DNA from: Kingdonia uniflora
Lineage: Eukaryota; Streptophyta; Magnoliopsida; Ranunculales; Circaeasteraceae
DNA length: 64,000 nt
Assembly: GCA_014058105.1 (NCBI GenBank)
Contig: JACGCM010001793.1
Span: 1,922,001-1,986,000, forward strand
Reading direction: 5' to 3'
The position numbers and the translations under genes are program-made. This document shows positions 10,318 through 21,027 of the stretch, piece after piece (position 1 is the stretch's first letter; each line of letters starts with the position of its first letter). The notes under the pieces are model-generated. The model was not told where the DNA came from and made no database searches. It worked only from the letters and a program-made list of their open reading frames with translations.

Positions 10318-12645
10318 CTAACAGGTGAACAAGGTGCTACTCGTGCTCCCATCAGCATCGACTTACACAGGGATGAATCCCTCAATAATAAATCAATCGT
10401 CTTGCAAATCGAGAATAAATCTTAACAAGTTTCTACAAGTAAGTCATCGTACGAATATTTATTTTACCTGTATACCACTAATAGCTCCTAGCTATATTAT
10501 TTCCATGCTCACCATAGAGAGATACAAGTTACAGTCTCATCATATATTCTACATGCCATTATACTCATGAAATCTATGAATAGTGCGACTGGGTTAATTT
10601 GTTTAAATGATACTTTAAAAAACATTTCCTTACTTGTGATAGGTGTGCTTCGGCATTCCCTACAGGATAGGCTAAGCAAGAGTGGCTCTAGTAAGGGTTG
10701 TGCTGATGAAATATACCTCAAATTGCGAACTATTACAGGTTGGTATTTAATCTGTTGCATTTGTAATTGAATTACTCTTATGAGCGAATTATTGATAAAT
10801 TTGTAATATTCCTAATTCAACTAATTCGAATTATTGATGTGCCTGTACTTTATCTATACCAACTATTTGACCTTCTTACCTCTTGTATATCGAACTGTTT
10901 AGATTCAGAATATACCTGCAGAAGGGTTGTTTCTTATTCATGAATTTCCTAGAGAAGATAGTGACCATCGATAAGTTGTAAGCTCTTAAGACAATCATTA
11001 GTGTTAACAATCTTATTATATGTTAAAAAAATGGGGAGAATGTGCTCTATTTTTGTTACCTTACTCAAAATGTGCTCGATCTTTGCTACCATACTTACAG
11101 CTTGTTCTCGCACAAAAATGATTTACACTTTTTACTAATAGGCAAATAGATGCTCTCTATATCATGTGTATATTCAGTAAAAGATAGGTTGGTCTTGTTG
11201 GGAGTCAGCTTGATCTTCACAAACATTAGGAAATCTACATGCGAACTAAAATACTCGTGCATTTATATGTTGTAAAAGTATATATCTGCGGACCTTAGGT
11301 TATTCTAGAGATGATAGATCATACCACTTTTGAGAGAGGTAATTCCTTCTCAAATGCATATTTATATCATTTGGTTGGTTATCTATCATAGTACTATTCT
11401 CGGATTTCCTGCTAACACTATATTTTTCTCAGCTCCACCTTTGAAGCTGATTGATTTAACTGGATTGGATCAGAGGACAATGGATGATGCATTGGTAAGC
11501 AGCTGTTAATCTTCTTCTACCTTTCCAAGTTCTCAGGTTGGCGTCCTTGTTTTTGCGACTGATTTGCTAAAAAAGAGTAGCAAAATGGTATTTTAGTGCA
11601 CTATTTATGCTTCCAGAGCAGCTTTAAGAAAAGACCAAAATAACCTTTTTTATGATACAACTGAGAATATTGAAGTACGTTTTGCTAATCATCAAGGGAT
11701 ATATATATAGTGTTTTCTTAGAAGCTGCTCTGGAATTATAGCTTTTTCTATTTTTATTTTTGGGTGGGGGAGGGTTTGTGATATTAATTTTCTTATAAAC
11801 TACTCAAATCACTGTAATCCCAACATTTCAAATGATCTTGTTTCCAGATTAACGATTATGCTGAACACAGCGATACAATATTGTTAGTTATTATACCTGC
11901 TTTACGGGCACCAAAAATTTCATCTTCTCGAGCCTTGAAGCTGGCTAAGGAGTACGATGCGGAAGGTGGGTTCCCCCTGTCTACTATCTTTTTTCTTTAT
12001 ACTAGTAGAAGGTGATTAAGTTCTTAAAAGACACAATCTTCATCTAAGTGTTTCAATATATTTGCATTGGATGATATATCAAAAATTGGCTTATCGGTTC
12101 TTGAGAAATCGGAAAGTAGCAATATTAGAGTATACCATCCAGCTTACTTAATTGGTAATTTTCCTAGGAATTGTTACATATCTCATAAAAAGGGGCATTC
12201 CTAAATAATAAAAGAGTAGAAGAAAAGAAGTACAAATACAATGCAAATGAATATTTTATTTGTATACCATAGTTTTTTCTTCAAAACTACCAAATAAAAA
12301 TTATCAATATATCTTATTGATTTATTAGATACATGGACCACTAATTTGGTACATCCAATGATCTCTGTAGATGTTGTGATATATTTAAAGCGTATTGAAA
12401 AATTGCTGAGCCATTACATTTGTTGAATTTAATCAATTATTTTTGTTGCCTATCCATTTTTTAGTAAACAATTTATCTTCTATTTGGTGATTACAGGTAC
12501 CAGAACAATTGGTATGATTAGTAAAATAGACAAGGTAGCTTCAGACCAGAAGATCATTGCTGCAGTTCAGGCTCTATTGTTAAACCAAGGTTCACGCAAT
12601 GCATCAGTTATCCAATGGGTTGCTTTAATTGGTCAGTCTGCGTTT
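10318..12645 (+). pseudogene. Captured DRP2-type dynamin exons (GTPase domain fragment)
   Basis: Five exons match plant dynamin-related protein 2: 10318-10438 ([20 protein letters not shown]), 10643-10738 (VLRHSLQDRLSKSG, then EIYLKLRT), 11433-11494 (APPLKLIDLTGLDQRTMDD), 11848-11965 ([16 protein letters not shown], then [15 protein letters not shown]) and 12497 to about 12645 ([15 protein letters not shown], then VQALLLNQG and WVALIGQS). All have GT/AG boundaries and compatible phases. G3 (DLTG for DLPG) and the G4 region (KID) are present; the P-loop exon (G1) and everything after the G domain are missing. A TAA at 10423-10425 interrupts the first exon. Intact DRP2 severs clathrin-coated vesicles; this fragment could not. 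Confidence 0.87.
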
Positions 12646-12779
12646 ATTGCTTTACATTGTCATTTTATGCATCTTTATTGATAGAACTATAAGCTCTCAT
12701 GAACTTGAGACAATGATGGTTCAAATCCATCTAGTTCTAATTGCAAAAATATAGGTAAATTCTTTAAGTAAACTAATTT

Positions 12780-13240
12780 TATTTAATAAAATTTTGAAAT
12801 TTATAATTGCGAGAAGCGACTAAAATCATTGTCAATAATTGTGTCTAATGCGTCAACATTTTTACGTGACAGATAGCACGACTAGTTTGTATGTCGAAAT
12901 TTTTTAGAATTACGATAAATTAGGCGATTTTGGCATCGTAAAATTGTGACGCATCAGACAACAGATAAATAAATTGGAAAATGGAATAAATACGACAAAA
13001 ATAACGACTGATACTTGTGTTTTTTTTTGTGACTCATAAAATGACTCATAAATGTGTAGCAATTTTAACTAAAAACGATAGATATTACGACGTGGTTTAC
13101 AGTCATAATATTGCGGCGCATTTCAAGTCGAAAACATAAAACTATTGCAAAAAGAACAACGTTTTTTTTTACTCAAATAGAAGTCACTTTAGCAAAATAA
13201 TGACTGACAAGACCTATTATTTTTTACTAACTTTGGCCTA
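12780..13240. repeat. Subterminal repeat region of the CACTA element
   Basis: Many short, mostly CG-containing motifs occur in both orientations (GCGACT, CACGACT, ACGACG, TTACGAC, GACTCATAAAATGACTCATAA). This is typical of the region recognised by CACTA transposases. It explains the CG-rich dinucleotide pattern in otherwise AT-rich DNA. Confidence 0.6.
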
Positions 13241-13246
13241 GTGTAG

Positions 13247-14721
13247 CCAGTGATTCTAGTGATGTCAATTCCGTCAAGGAGCGCCCAGGTTTTCGTAAGT
13301 TAATGAATCCTATGCGTAATCTTCATATTGGTTTTAAGATTGAGATTCCAATTTTTGATGGTTCCGTCGATGCTGAGAAATTAGATAATTGGTTAGATAG
13401 GATGGAGAGCTATTTTTCCATTGATGAATATTCAAACGCTCAGATGATTTGCTTCTCTTCTTTAAAATTAATAAGTCACTCACTAACGTGGTGGAAATCC
13501 TATCAGAAACGACATAATGTCGGAAGTCTGAGTTGGAAGGAATTCAAGGTTTTGGTGAGGAAGCAATTATATCTAATTGGGTATGAACAGGAGTGATGGT
13601 ACAAATGGCACAACTTGCGCCAATGGTTTGGGAAATCCGTGTAATAATTTACTACGGAGTTTCATAACCAAGCATTAGTTTTGGATATTGACGTGGAAGA
13701 GTATGATGTATTCATGAAGTATACGGGGGGTTTATCGGAGTCCATTCAAAGAGAATTAAAGCTCTTCAATGTGGCAAATATCGAGGACGCTACCGTTAAA
13801 GCAATTGCCAATGAGGGCAAATACTTGAAGAGCGACAAGAAAGGCGACAAGAACAAGTCGGGGTACAAGGCTAATTGGAAGTTTGATCAGAAAGGGGAGT
13901 CCAATGGAGAGGGGTCGTTATTCAAGGGGGCTATCTGTATTTATTGCAAGGCTAATGAGCATAATTCCAATAGATGTTGGAAACTTTACCCAGAGCTTCG
14001 GCCGAAGGTGGAGAAGGGAAAGAAAGAAAAACGTGCACTAGCTATAATGATTGTGGATCTTTCAGATTTAGATAAGCCAAATCCTAAGCTTACTCTAATT
14101 TTCAAGCAACCTTTAGCGATTGACCAGGTGCATCGGGAAGAACATTTCTTTGTCAGCATCCAGGTGAAGCAGAGCTTAGTCGAGGCCATCATGGATCTGG
14201 GTAGTCAAAAGAATTTAATTTCTGAGGCAGTGGTGAAGAAGATGGGTTTGGCTACTGTGGCTCATCCGAAGCTGTATAGTTTGGGTTGGATTCAGAAAGA
14301 CGCAGAGTTGAAGGTCACTAATAACTGTACCTTCAAGTTTGCGATAACTAAAAAGTTTATTGACGAAGTCACATGTGAGGTAGTTCTGTTGGGCGTGTGT
14401 CAAGTCATCTTGGGTAACCCTTATCTTTGGGACCAAGATGCAATCATTTACCATCGCGCTCGCAAGTATTATTTGGTGAAGGATGGGACTGGGTTTCATA
14501 TTAATGTGTACGAGGAACATATGACTACCAATAAATTGGTAATGACGACTCAGGCAAAGAGGTTGGTTAATTCGAGCGAAAAATTTATTTTGTTGTTGGT
14601 ACGACTGGTTCAAGAGGATCCGTCGGATACGGTATTGTCTACTTTGGCAATGACTCTAACGCAACAAACCAATATGGCAGAGTTGCAAGAGGAGTATGAA
14701 GACTTTTTTCTGGCCACATAA
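13247..14721 (+). pseudogene. Reina-A gag C-terminal part, zinc knuckle and protease
   Basis: The gag frame resumes after the CACTA element: SDSSD, then FDGSVDAEKLDNWLDRMESY, a Retrotrans_gag-type capsid region. A TGA (13594) and two TAA (about 13642) occur where Reina-B has CGA, TAA and CAA. From 13681 a 346-residue open frame holds a CCHC knuckle (CIYCKANEHNSNRC), then the aspartic protease region VEAIMDLGSQKNLIS. The catalytic DTG triad has become DLG, so the protease would be inactive. The frame ends with a TAA at 14719 where Reina-B has GAA. Confidence 0.85.
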
Positions 14722-14724
14722 GGG

Positions 14725-16020
14725 ATGCCGCGCAAGAGGGATGTGGAGCACGATATCACCTTGGTGAATGGTGAGCTACTACCCAATATTGGGTTATATC
14801 GGACTTCTGTTACAGAGTCTGATGAGATCAAAAACCAGGTACATGAACCCCTGGAGGAAGGAGTTATTAATCCGAGTTGCTCACCTTGTGGTTCGTCGGT
14901 GTTACTGGTGCCTAAGAAGTATGGGTCTTGGAGGATGTGTATAGATTATCGGGTATTTAACAAGATCACGGCGAAGAATCGTTATCCGCTTCCACGCATT
15001 GACGAGCTTTTAGATGAGTTGTAGACAACTCGGTTTTCTACCAAATTGGATCTTATGTCAGGTTACCATCAAGTTCGAATCCGGGAGGAGGATACTTGGA
15101 AGATAGCGTTCAAAACCAAGTAGGGCTTATTTGAGTGGTTGGTGTTATCTTTTGGGTTATGTAATGCTCCGGCGACGTTTATGCGGCTAATGAATGAGGT
15201 ACTTTGTACGTTTATTGATGATTTTGTAATTGTATATTTGGATGATATCTGGATATATAGTCATACATGGGAGGAGCATCTTGGGCATTTACGCAAAGTG
15301 TTGGGCGCGTTACGATCACAACAGCTTTTTTTGACCGGGAAGAAGTGTACGATTGGGAAATAGGAGCTAGTCTATTTAGGTTTTATTGCTGGTGGCGGCG
15401 AGCTTAAGATCGATCCAGAGAAGGTCTTGGTCATTACTAATTGGCCTAGACCCCGCACAGTGACGAAAGTGAGGAATTTTATGGGTTCTTGTTAGTACTT
15501 ACGGGAATTTATTCAACATTTTTCCCAAATTGCCGCACCGTTGCATTCTTTGACAAAGACAGGGGTACAGTTTGTGTGGGAAAAACACCATGAGAAGACT
15601 TTTTTGTTACTGAAGCGAAAGATTACGAATGTACCAGTATTAGCATTGCCTAATTTGTAGCGGCTCTATGAGGTCGAGACAGATGTGTCAAACTATACAT
15701 TGGGGGTAATTTTTTTACAGGATGGGAAGCCGGCTGCTTTTTATTCTGAGATGTCTACAGGAGCAGTATGTAACTATCCTACCTACGATAAGGAGTTCTA
15801 CGCGCTATATCAATCAGTGAAGCATTGGCGGAGTTACTTATTGGGGAAGGAGGTATTCTTACATAACGATCACAAACCATTGCGGATCTTATCTAAGCAG
15901 TCCAAGTTTCAGCAAGCTCGTCATATAAAGTGGATGTCGTACCTTTAGCAGCTTACCTTATTGATCAAGTATAAGAAACGAGTGGACAACAAGATGGCTG
16001 ATATGTTATCTTAACCCCCA
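14725..16020 (+). pseudogene. Reina-A reverse transcriptase and RNase H
   Basis: The RT begins with the RKRDVEHDI linker. It shows [46 protein letters not shown], then FGLCNAPATF and the catalytic box VYLDDIWIYSH (YxDD kept). The thumb (FMGSC) and RNase H (YPTYDKEFYALYQSVKHWRS, HNDHKPL) follow. In-frame TAG stops fall at 15022, 15121, 15361, 15493, 15658 and 15946. At five of these Reina-B or the family expects Gln (CAG). The RNase H start reads TDVSNYTLG where TDAS is usual. The domain set is complete but not translatable. Confidence 0.88.
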
Positions 16021-17480
16021 TTACCAACTATTTCTACTTTGTTGGTAGCTATGCAGATCCAGCCGATTGTTCCTTCTGAGTACGTTTCAGGGTATGACGA
16101 CGACAAGGAGCTTAGTGTTATTCATGAGAAGTTGCTACAAGGCAAGACGTGCGAGTATGTTCTGAAGGATAGTTTGATTTACATGGGCAATCTACTATGT
16201 ATTCCTGAGAGTGGAGACCGTTTACAGTGGATTGGAAAAGCTTATTGTTCCCGGGTGGCAGGTCATTTCGAGGTTGAGAAGACTCTTTTGAATTTGCGAC
16301 GTTATGTCCATTGGCGGAAGATGCAGGTGGATGTTGCTCATGTGGTTCATGGTTGTGTGTTATGCAACACATCGAATTATTTTGATGGATTTTATGGGTG
16401 GTTTGTCTATGACCAGGTGTATGAATGACTATTTGTTTGTGGTGGTAGATCGATTTAACAAGATGACTGTTCTTATTCCATGCCAGAAGACGGTCACAGG
16501 GGAAAGAGCAGCACGGTTGTTTTTCAGAGATGTTTGGAGGAATTTCGGGCTGCCTTCTTATATTATTTATGATAGGAATAGCCGCTTTTGGGGGCATTTA
16601 TGGGGATCGTAATGGGGGGTGATGGAAACTAAGTTGAAGAGAAGTTCCACTTTTCTCCGCAGACAGACGGACAAATAGAGGTCGTTAACAGTACTTTGGT
16701 TTATTTATTACGGGGATTCTATTCTAAGAATCCTAAGACTTGGGATGAGAGTTTAGCGTATCTTCAGTTTGCATTCAGCCACGCGATTTATGGTTCAAGG
16801 CTGAGGCTTCCTTTTGAGGCTTGTTTGGGTTACTTGCCACAAAGCCCTTTTGATTTGGCGTGTAGTCTTGGTAACAAGACAGGGTTATGGAAGGAGGAAG
16901 AGTAATAGGTTAAAGCTCAGTGTTTCATTGAGAAGATCAGCAAGGTTCATAAGGTAGATAAAGCTCAGTTGAAGAAGACTCAAGCGAAGTATAAGGCTCG
17001 TCATGAAAAGCATAGGGATGAGTGTACTTTTCTTGAGGGCAACCTCGTTTGGTTCCATTTGGGTAAGGAACGGCTTAAGGGGGAAGGTAAAAAGCTCAAA
17101 CTTATTCGTTATAGTCCATTTATTATACTCAATAAGATTGGTAACAATGCATTCCATTTGGATTTTCTACCTTTCATGAAGATGTATTCGGTGATTAATG
17201 CTGAGCATTTAAAGCTGTTTGAGCCGTCTCTTTTGGATAAAGACTTTGCAATGTAATCAATACTCACCTATCGTCAGTTGATGACTTATGGATGGAATGA
17301 GTAGATCCGTTGCCAGAGGATGGTATTCTAGAGTGGAAGGCTCATACTATAAGACGGGGTGCTATTGATTCGTTCCGAGTTGGGAAGAAGGGTTAACTAC
17401 CAAGTAAGTCGAAGTGGTACATCAGGAAATTGGGCATCGCCGCGTTCCCACATCTCTAGTTCTAGCTTGAGCAGGAGCTC
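16021..17480 (+). pseudogene. Reina-A integrase with chromodomain-like tail
   Basis: An HHCC zinc-binding region (HFEVEKTLLNLRRYV, then VHGCVLC) is followed by a catalytic core that lost about 60 bp near 16375 (against Reina-B), which shifts the frame; it continues as DRFNKMTVLIPCQKT and DRNSRFWGHLW. Further on come SPFDLACSLG, KARHEKHRDECTF, the GPF-like YSPFIILNKIG, and YSVINAEHLKL. The C-terminal segment IRRGAIDSFRVGKKG resembles a chromodomain-like tail of chromovirus integrases. Stops occur at 16427, about 16612 and 17254. Confidence 0.82.
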
Positions 17481-17503
17481 AAGGCCCCTAAAGTGGGGAG
17501 CCA

Positions 17504-17989
17504 TGATCCAGGAAGATCTAGTATTTTTGAAGATTTGTCAAAGTCGTTCGAACGACATTGAGATTCGTTCGAACGAGTTGACATGCCCTCTGGAATTTTG
17601 GCCCAGAGCCATATTTTTGTTCGAACGAGTTGGATTTTATTTGAATGACCAAGCAACTTTTCTAGGGTTTAGACCAATAAGTCGTAAAGTCGTTCGAACG
17701 ACTCCCTAGTTCGTTCGAACGACTCTGGCGGTGGTTTTATTTATGAGGCATGATTTTTCTTTGAGATGCGTTCTTTTTATAATTTCAAGTTTCCTAGTAT
17801 ATAAAGGGAACTTAGGTTATTTTCTTGGGTATGTTAGATCTGAAAGAGTTCTGAGAGAAGCCTAAGGTTTTGGAGTGATTCATTGTAATCTACTTTGGTT
17901 TTTATTAAGCAATTAAACCTTTATTATCCCAATTGGTGTTCTTCGTGTTTTTTCTACTAACTAATACTTCTCAATAGTATTGTGGATTA
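17504..17989 (+). repeat. 3' LTR of Reina-A
   Basis: 486 bp, TGATCC to GGATTA, aligning with the 5' LTR. It is preceded by the polypurine tract CCTAAAGTGGGGAGCCA and followed by GGAGT (TSD). It carries the same cluster of CGTTCGAACGA motifs. Confidence 0.9.
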
Positions 17990-17999
17990 GGAGTGCTTG

Positions 18000-18796
18000 T
18001 TTTTTTATGAAAATTTGTAAAAGAGGAATATCATACTGCATATCTTCCGGGTCATGTTTCATCATCGAGAGAGAGGAACTATGCAGGCCCTGTATAAGTG
18101 AATGAAAGATAACAGAATGATGTGTAGAATCTTAATCATAAACAAAAAATACAAGAGAAGATTAAGGTTTGTTCAAGGTTGCCCCTATTTTAGAGAAAGT
18201 TGTGAGGAGTGAGGTTGTCCCTATCGTGTACTAACCCTTTTGGAGGGAATGATGTAGTTGGTCAATTACTCAGTTATGAAAAGTTTGCTTTACTGCCTTC
18301 TTTTGTATAAATGGGTTGAGTGAAATAACAGGATCTTTCAAGGGAAGTACATATATGTGCTTAATTCTGCGGTTCACATGCATATATGTAGATAACTCTG
18401 GATCTTCTGTTAAGGGCCATTATATGTATCTTCTGTCCCCTTTCTACCAAACTTATGTGGAAAGATCCCCATTTACAAGTAGATGTGCTGAAATGCCCCT
18501 ATGTTGGATATGCTAAAATGTATTCTTTGTTACATACATTGATGTAGAATTTCCTTTATGTTTAAGTATGGCTATGTTAAATATCAGGTCAAATATCTTT
18601 TGGGCTATGTATGAATTTGACATGTAAGACTATTTTATTATTGAAATATTGTGAATTTTCCACTTCAGATGCCTTTCAGTATAAACTATTCTCATTTTAT
18701 TTTTGATCCCTTCAAGGATTTGTGGTTCATGGATAAAGCTCAATATGAGATTGATACTTATGGTACTGAAAGATGTATTATTCTTAAACTAAGTAC
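18000..18796. other. Spacer, nothing firm recognised
   Basis: AT-rich sequence with only short frames. A leader or intron-like stretch precedes the Myb/SANT-like fragment that follows. Confidence 0.45.
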
Positions 18797-18989
18797 ATTG
18801 ATGAATATTATGGAGAAATGCATTCGGAATTCCAATGGGATGTCACCCATAAAGTTTTAAGAAATAGATGGGACTATCTGAAGAACAAGTATAAGATTTG
18901 GGAGACCCTAAAACAGCTGGCTGGGAAAGCTTATGATGAAGTAACTGGTACATTCAACCTTACTGAACATAGGTGGGTTGAACCTTAGA
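18797..18989 (+). pseudogene. Myb/SANT-like DNA-binding domain fragment
   Basis: The frame IDEYYGEMHSEFQWDV, then VLRNRWDYLKNKYKIW, then LKQLAGKAYDEVTGTF, then EHRWVEP fits the plant Myb/SANT-like domain found in L10-interacting MYB proteins and in PIF/Harbinger transposon ORFs. The W spacing and the KNKYKIW helix are the strongest signs. A TAG follows EP. There is no start codon and no adjoining transposase, so this is a single-exon remnant of a host gene or a DNA transposon. Confidence 0.55.
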
Positions 18990-19297
18990 AGTTTTACCAT
19001 AAATAAGGAGGTATAAGCATGATGTGTTGCCACATAGGGAGAAGATGACTGTTATTTGCCCAAATTTGATGTTTTATTGTTTTCCAGTTTGAACTCTCTC
19101 TATTTCTAGTTTGATGTAATAAATTTGATATGTAAGATTATTTTATTTATGAAATAGTGTTTGATTAAATTTGTTGTTGATAAACGTTTATTAGTTATTG
19201 AAGAATCTTTTGGACTATGTATGGATTTTGATAATTGTGTGCCTATGTTGCTCTACTCTATAGTGTTCTGATATTCTTTTCTATCTTGTGACTTTCA

Positions 19298-19495
19298 GAG
19301 ATCCATTTTGAACATCCATTTTGTGCAATAATGCTTTTTGTATGTCCATTTTGTAGATCCATTTGATCCATTTTGTGCAATGATACCTTTTGTGTGTCCA
19401 TTTTGAATATTCATTTTGTGCAATGATGCCTTTTGTATATCTATTTTGTATATCCATTTTGTGCAATAATGTCTTTCGTATGACCATTTTGTCAA
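19298..19495. repeat. Minisatellite, about 4-5 imperfect copies
   Basis: Direct repeats built on TCCATTTTGTGCAATRATG and CTTTTGTATRTCCATTTTG alternate with a period of roughly 60 bp and a shorter sub-period. Open frames on the minus strand here (KMDIQN, HCTKW type) are a by-product of the repeat. Confidence 0.75.
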
Positions 19496-19619
19496 TTTTC
19501 AAATTATAAATAAACTTTTATTGTGTCATAGTACTTTATAGTAGAGAGGAGCTGCCAATTTTTAGTTGATGCTCCAAGTTGTGTTATTTTATAATAATGG
19601 TATTTAAGACATTTACCAG

Positions 19620-19755
19620 TTTTCAGCACTTCTTAGAAGAAAAAAACACCATAACTTATTCAGCACTTCATTTTTTAGCATTTAGCACTTCAAAACATTC
19701 AGCATTCAGCACTTGAATTTTTTTTAGCATTCAGCACTTAAAAAACAAACACCAT
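19620..19755 (-). mobile_element. hAT-like element end with subterminal repeats
   Basis: Read on the minus strand it starts CTTAGATGGTGTTTG and then carries at least five AGTGCTGAA or AGTGCTAAA motifs in about 130 bp, typical of hAT subterminal regions. No second end was identified; the Myb-like fragment and the minisatellite on its left could be its interior. Confidence 0.4.
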
Positions 19756-20102
19756 CTAAGCCAACGGACTTCATCTCTCTTCCAACCACAAATAAATGCC
19801 CGCCATATTCATAATAATAATATAAAAAAAACAATCTATTAACTACAACCTTTAAAAAAATCCTTTTTAACAAATTACTTCAACCCCTGTGTTTCATGAA
19901 CATCAACTCCCCTAAGTTATTGTTCCTAAGATTTCAATTCAAACCCACAAAAATACATCAAACCCGTATAAACCCCATTCTTCACAAATAAACACAATCC
20001 TGTCACTTCTTGTCACCCATAATCAGTAATTTTATCAAACACTGCACCTTGATTTCAAACCTTCATATCAATAGAAACCTTTCAGCATTTGATCAAACAT
20101 AA
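19756..20102. other. Spacer left of Tat copy B
   Basis: AT-rich and rich in CAAAC and AACCC. No coding potential and no element end seen. It borders the truncated outer edge of the copy B LTR. Confidence 0.5.
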
Positions 20103-20774
20103 CATAGAATCAATCTTTAATCAAAGGACACAAGTAATTGGCCTAAAGTAAGAACAAACTATAGATAAATATTTGCGTAGAGGCCCGAATGTGACTCTCT
20201 ACGACCTCTGATGAGGATTTTTTAAGATAGATTGTATTACTGAAGAATAAATAACAGGGTTCGAGTACAAAGTATCTAGGTGGTCGAAGGAAAAATGTAA
20301 GGGGTTAGAGATGATTTTTCTAACCCCCTCTTGGTTTCCCCTCTCCTCTATTTATAGAGATACAGGGAGTTGAGTCACCAAGTGTGGGTCAGGATTACAT
20401 GATTACTGTCAGGAAATCCTGGCGAGTAATGGGCGTTGGTCATGTCGGTACTGTCACTGTAACATTTATTGGTAATGTTTCTGAACGGCGCAGTGGTTGA
20501 ACCTGTCACTGTAGCTCCACGGGCCAATCAATACGCCGCCTTATCTGATGAGGTGGTTGTCTGCCTTATCTTGCTTCAATCGTGCGTTAGTAAGGTCAAA
20601 GGATTTATGTTGTAGTATGTTAATCCATTCTCAAAGCTTTGTCTGATGGCGAAGCTTCATCTTTGGGGGATCTCTGGGGAGTCTGTTTTAAAGATTGAGT
20701 GGGCTTTGATATATTTGAGTAGGCTATAAAGTAGGCTTCGACTGACTGTCGAAGGCTACAAGTAGACTACTATA
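20103..20774 (-). repeat. 3' LTR of Tat copy B (outer edge truncated)
   Basis: 672 bp aligning at high identity with 28934-29603, from ATAGAATCAATC to CTACTATA. The outer 45 bp present in the other LTR (from TGTATGGACC) is replaced by unrelated DNA, so the element end was deleted after insertion. TATTTATAGAGATACAGG near 20350 may include the promoter TATA region of the element. Confidence 0.88.
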
Positions 20775-20791
20775 TTCGCCCCCTCTCAGCG
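20775..20791 (-). promoter_or_regulatory. Polypurine tract of Tat copy B
   Basis: On the minus strand CGCTGAGAGGGGGCGAA abuts the 3' LTR. The same GAGGGG(G)CGAT-type tract abuts the LTRs of copies A, C and D. It primes plus-strand DNA synthesis and fixes the element's direction as minus. Confidence 0.8.
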
Positions 20792-21027
20792 AAGGTCTCG
20801 AAGCCAGGTGGAGAGGTGTTCACTGAGAAAACTGTTTAGTCTTGGAAATTGAGCAGTTAGACTGTTGGTTTCCGAGTAGGTAATAAAAGAGGATTTTTAA
20901 GAGATGTAGATGGTTATAGGGTAATAAATTAATTGAAGGCTATAAGCATAGGTTATTGTGGAGGTATACTGTATCTTCTTCCATTTGCAATAGTCTTCTG
21001 CTCTTTCACGATATTCTAAACATTTGA

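Larger units (their letters stand above)
7680..13243. mobile_element. Pack-CACTA element carrying SEC16 and DRP2 exons
   Basis: A 5,564-bp insertion inside Reina-A gag. Its ends are TACTAGGCCAAA (7680) and, inverted, CACTAGGCCAAA (13243); the first base of the left end is mutated. It is flanked by a 3-bp duplication, TAG (7677-7679 and 13244-13246). CACTA ends plus a 3-bp TSD define the CACTA (En/Spm) superfamily. The right 450 bp (12780-13240) is full of ACGACT/CGAC-like subterminal motifs, as expected for transposase binding. No transposase gene is visible. The interior holds exons of two unrelated host genes with intron boundaries, so this is a gene-capturing, non-autonomous element. Confidence 0.88.
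6835..17989 (+). mobile_element. Reina-like Ty3/gypsy chromovirus Reina-A, with nested CACTA element
   Basis: A plus-oriented LTR retrotransposon flanked by near-identical 5-bp target duplications (GGACT at 6830-6834, GGAGT at 17990-17994). Without the nested CACTA element (7680-13243) it is about 5.6 kb, the usual size of the Reina chromovirus lineage. The order is LTR, PBS (TGGTATCAG), gag with zinc knuckle, protease, RT, RNase H, integrase, chromodomain-like tail, polypurine tract (AAAGTGGGGAGCCA), LTR. It is close kin to Reina-B at 31222-36763. All domains carry stops or frameshifts, so it is not autonomous. The lineage call rests on size, PBS and domain order. Confidence 0.85.

Noticed and set aside
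19281..19502. Two long minus-strand frames of KMDIQN / HCTKW repeats
   Set aside because: By-product of the minisatellite at 19298-19495; composition is that of a translated simple repeat.
20098..20102. Target duplication for Tat copy B
   Set aside because: CATAA at the left does not match TTCCA at the right, and the left LTR edge is truncated, so no duplication can be claimed.
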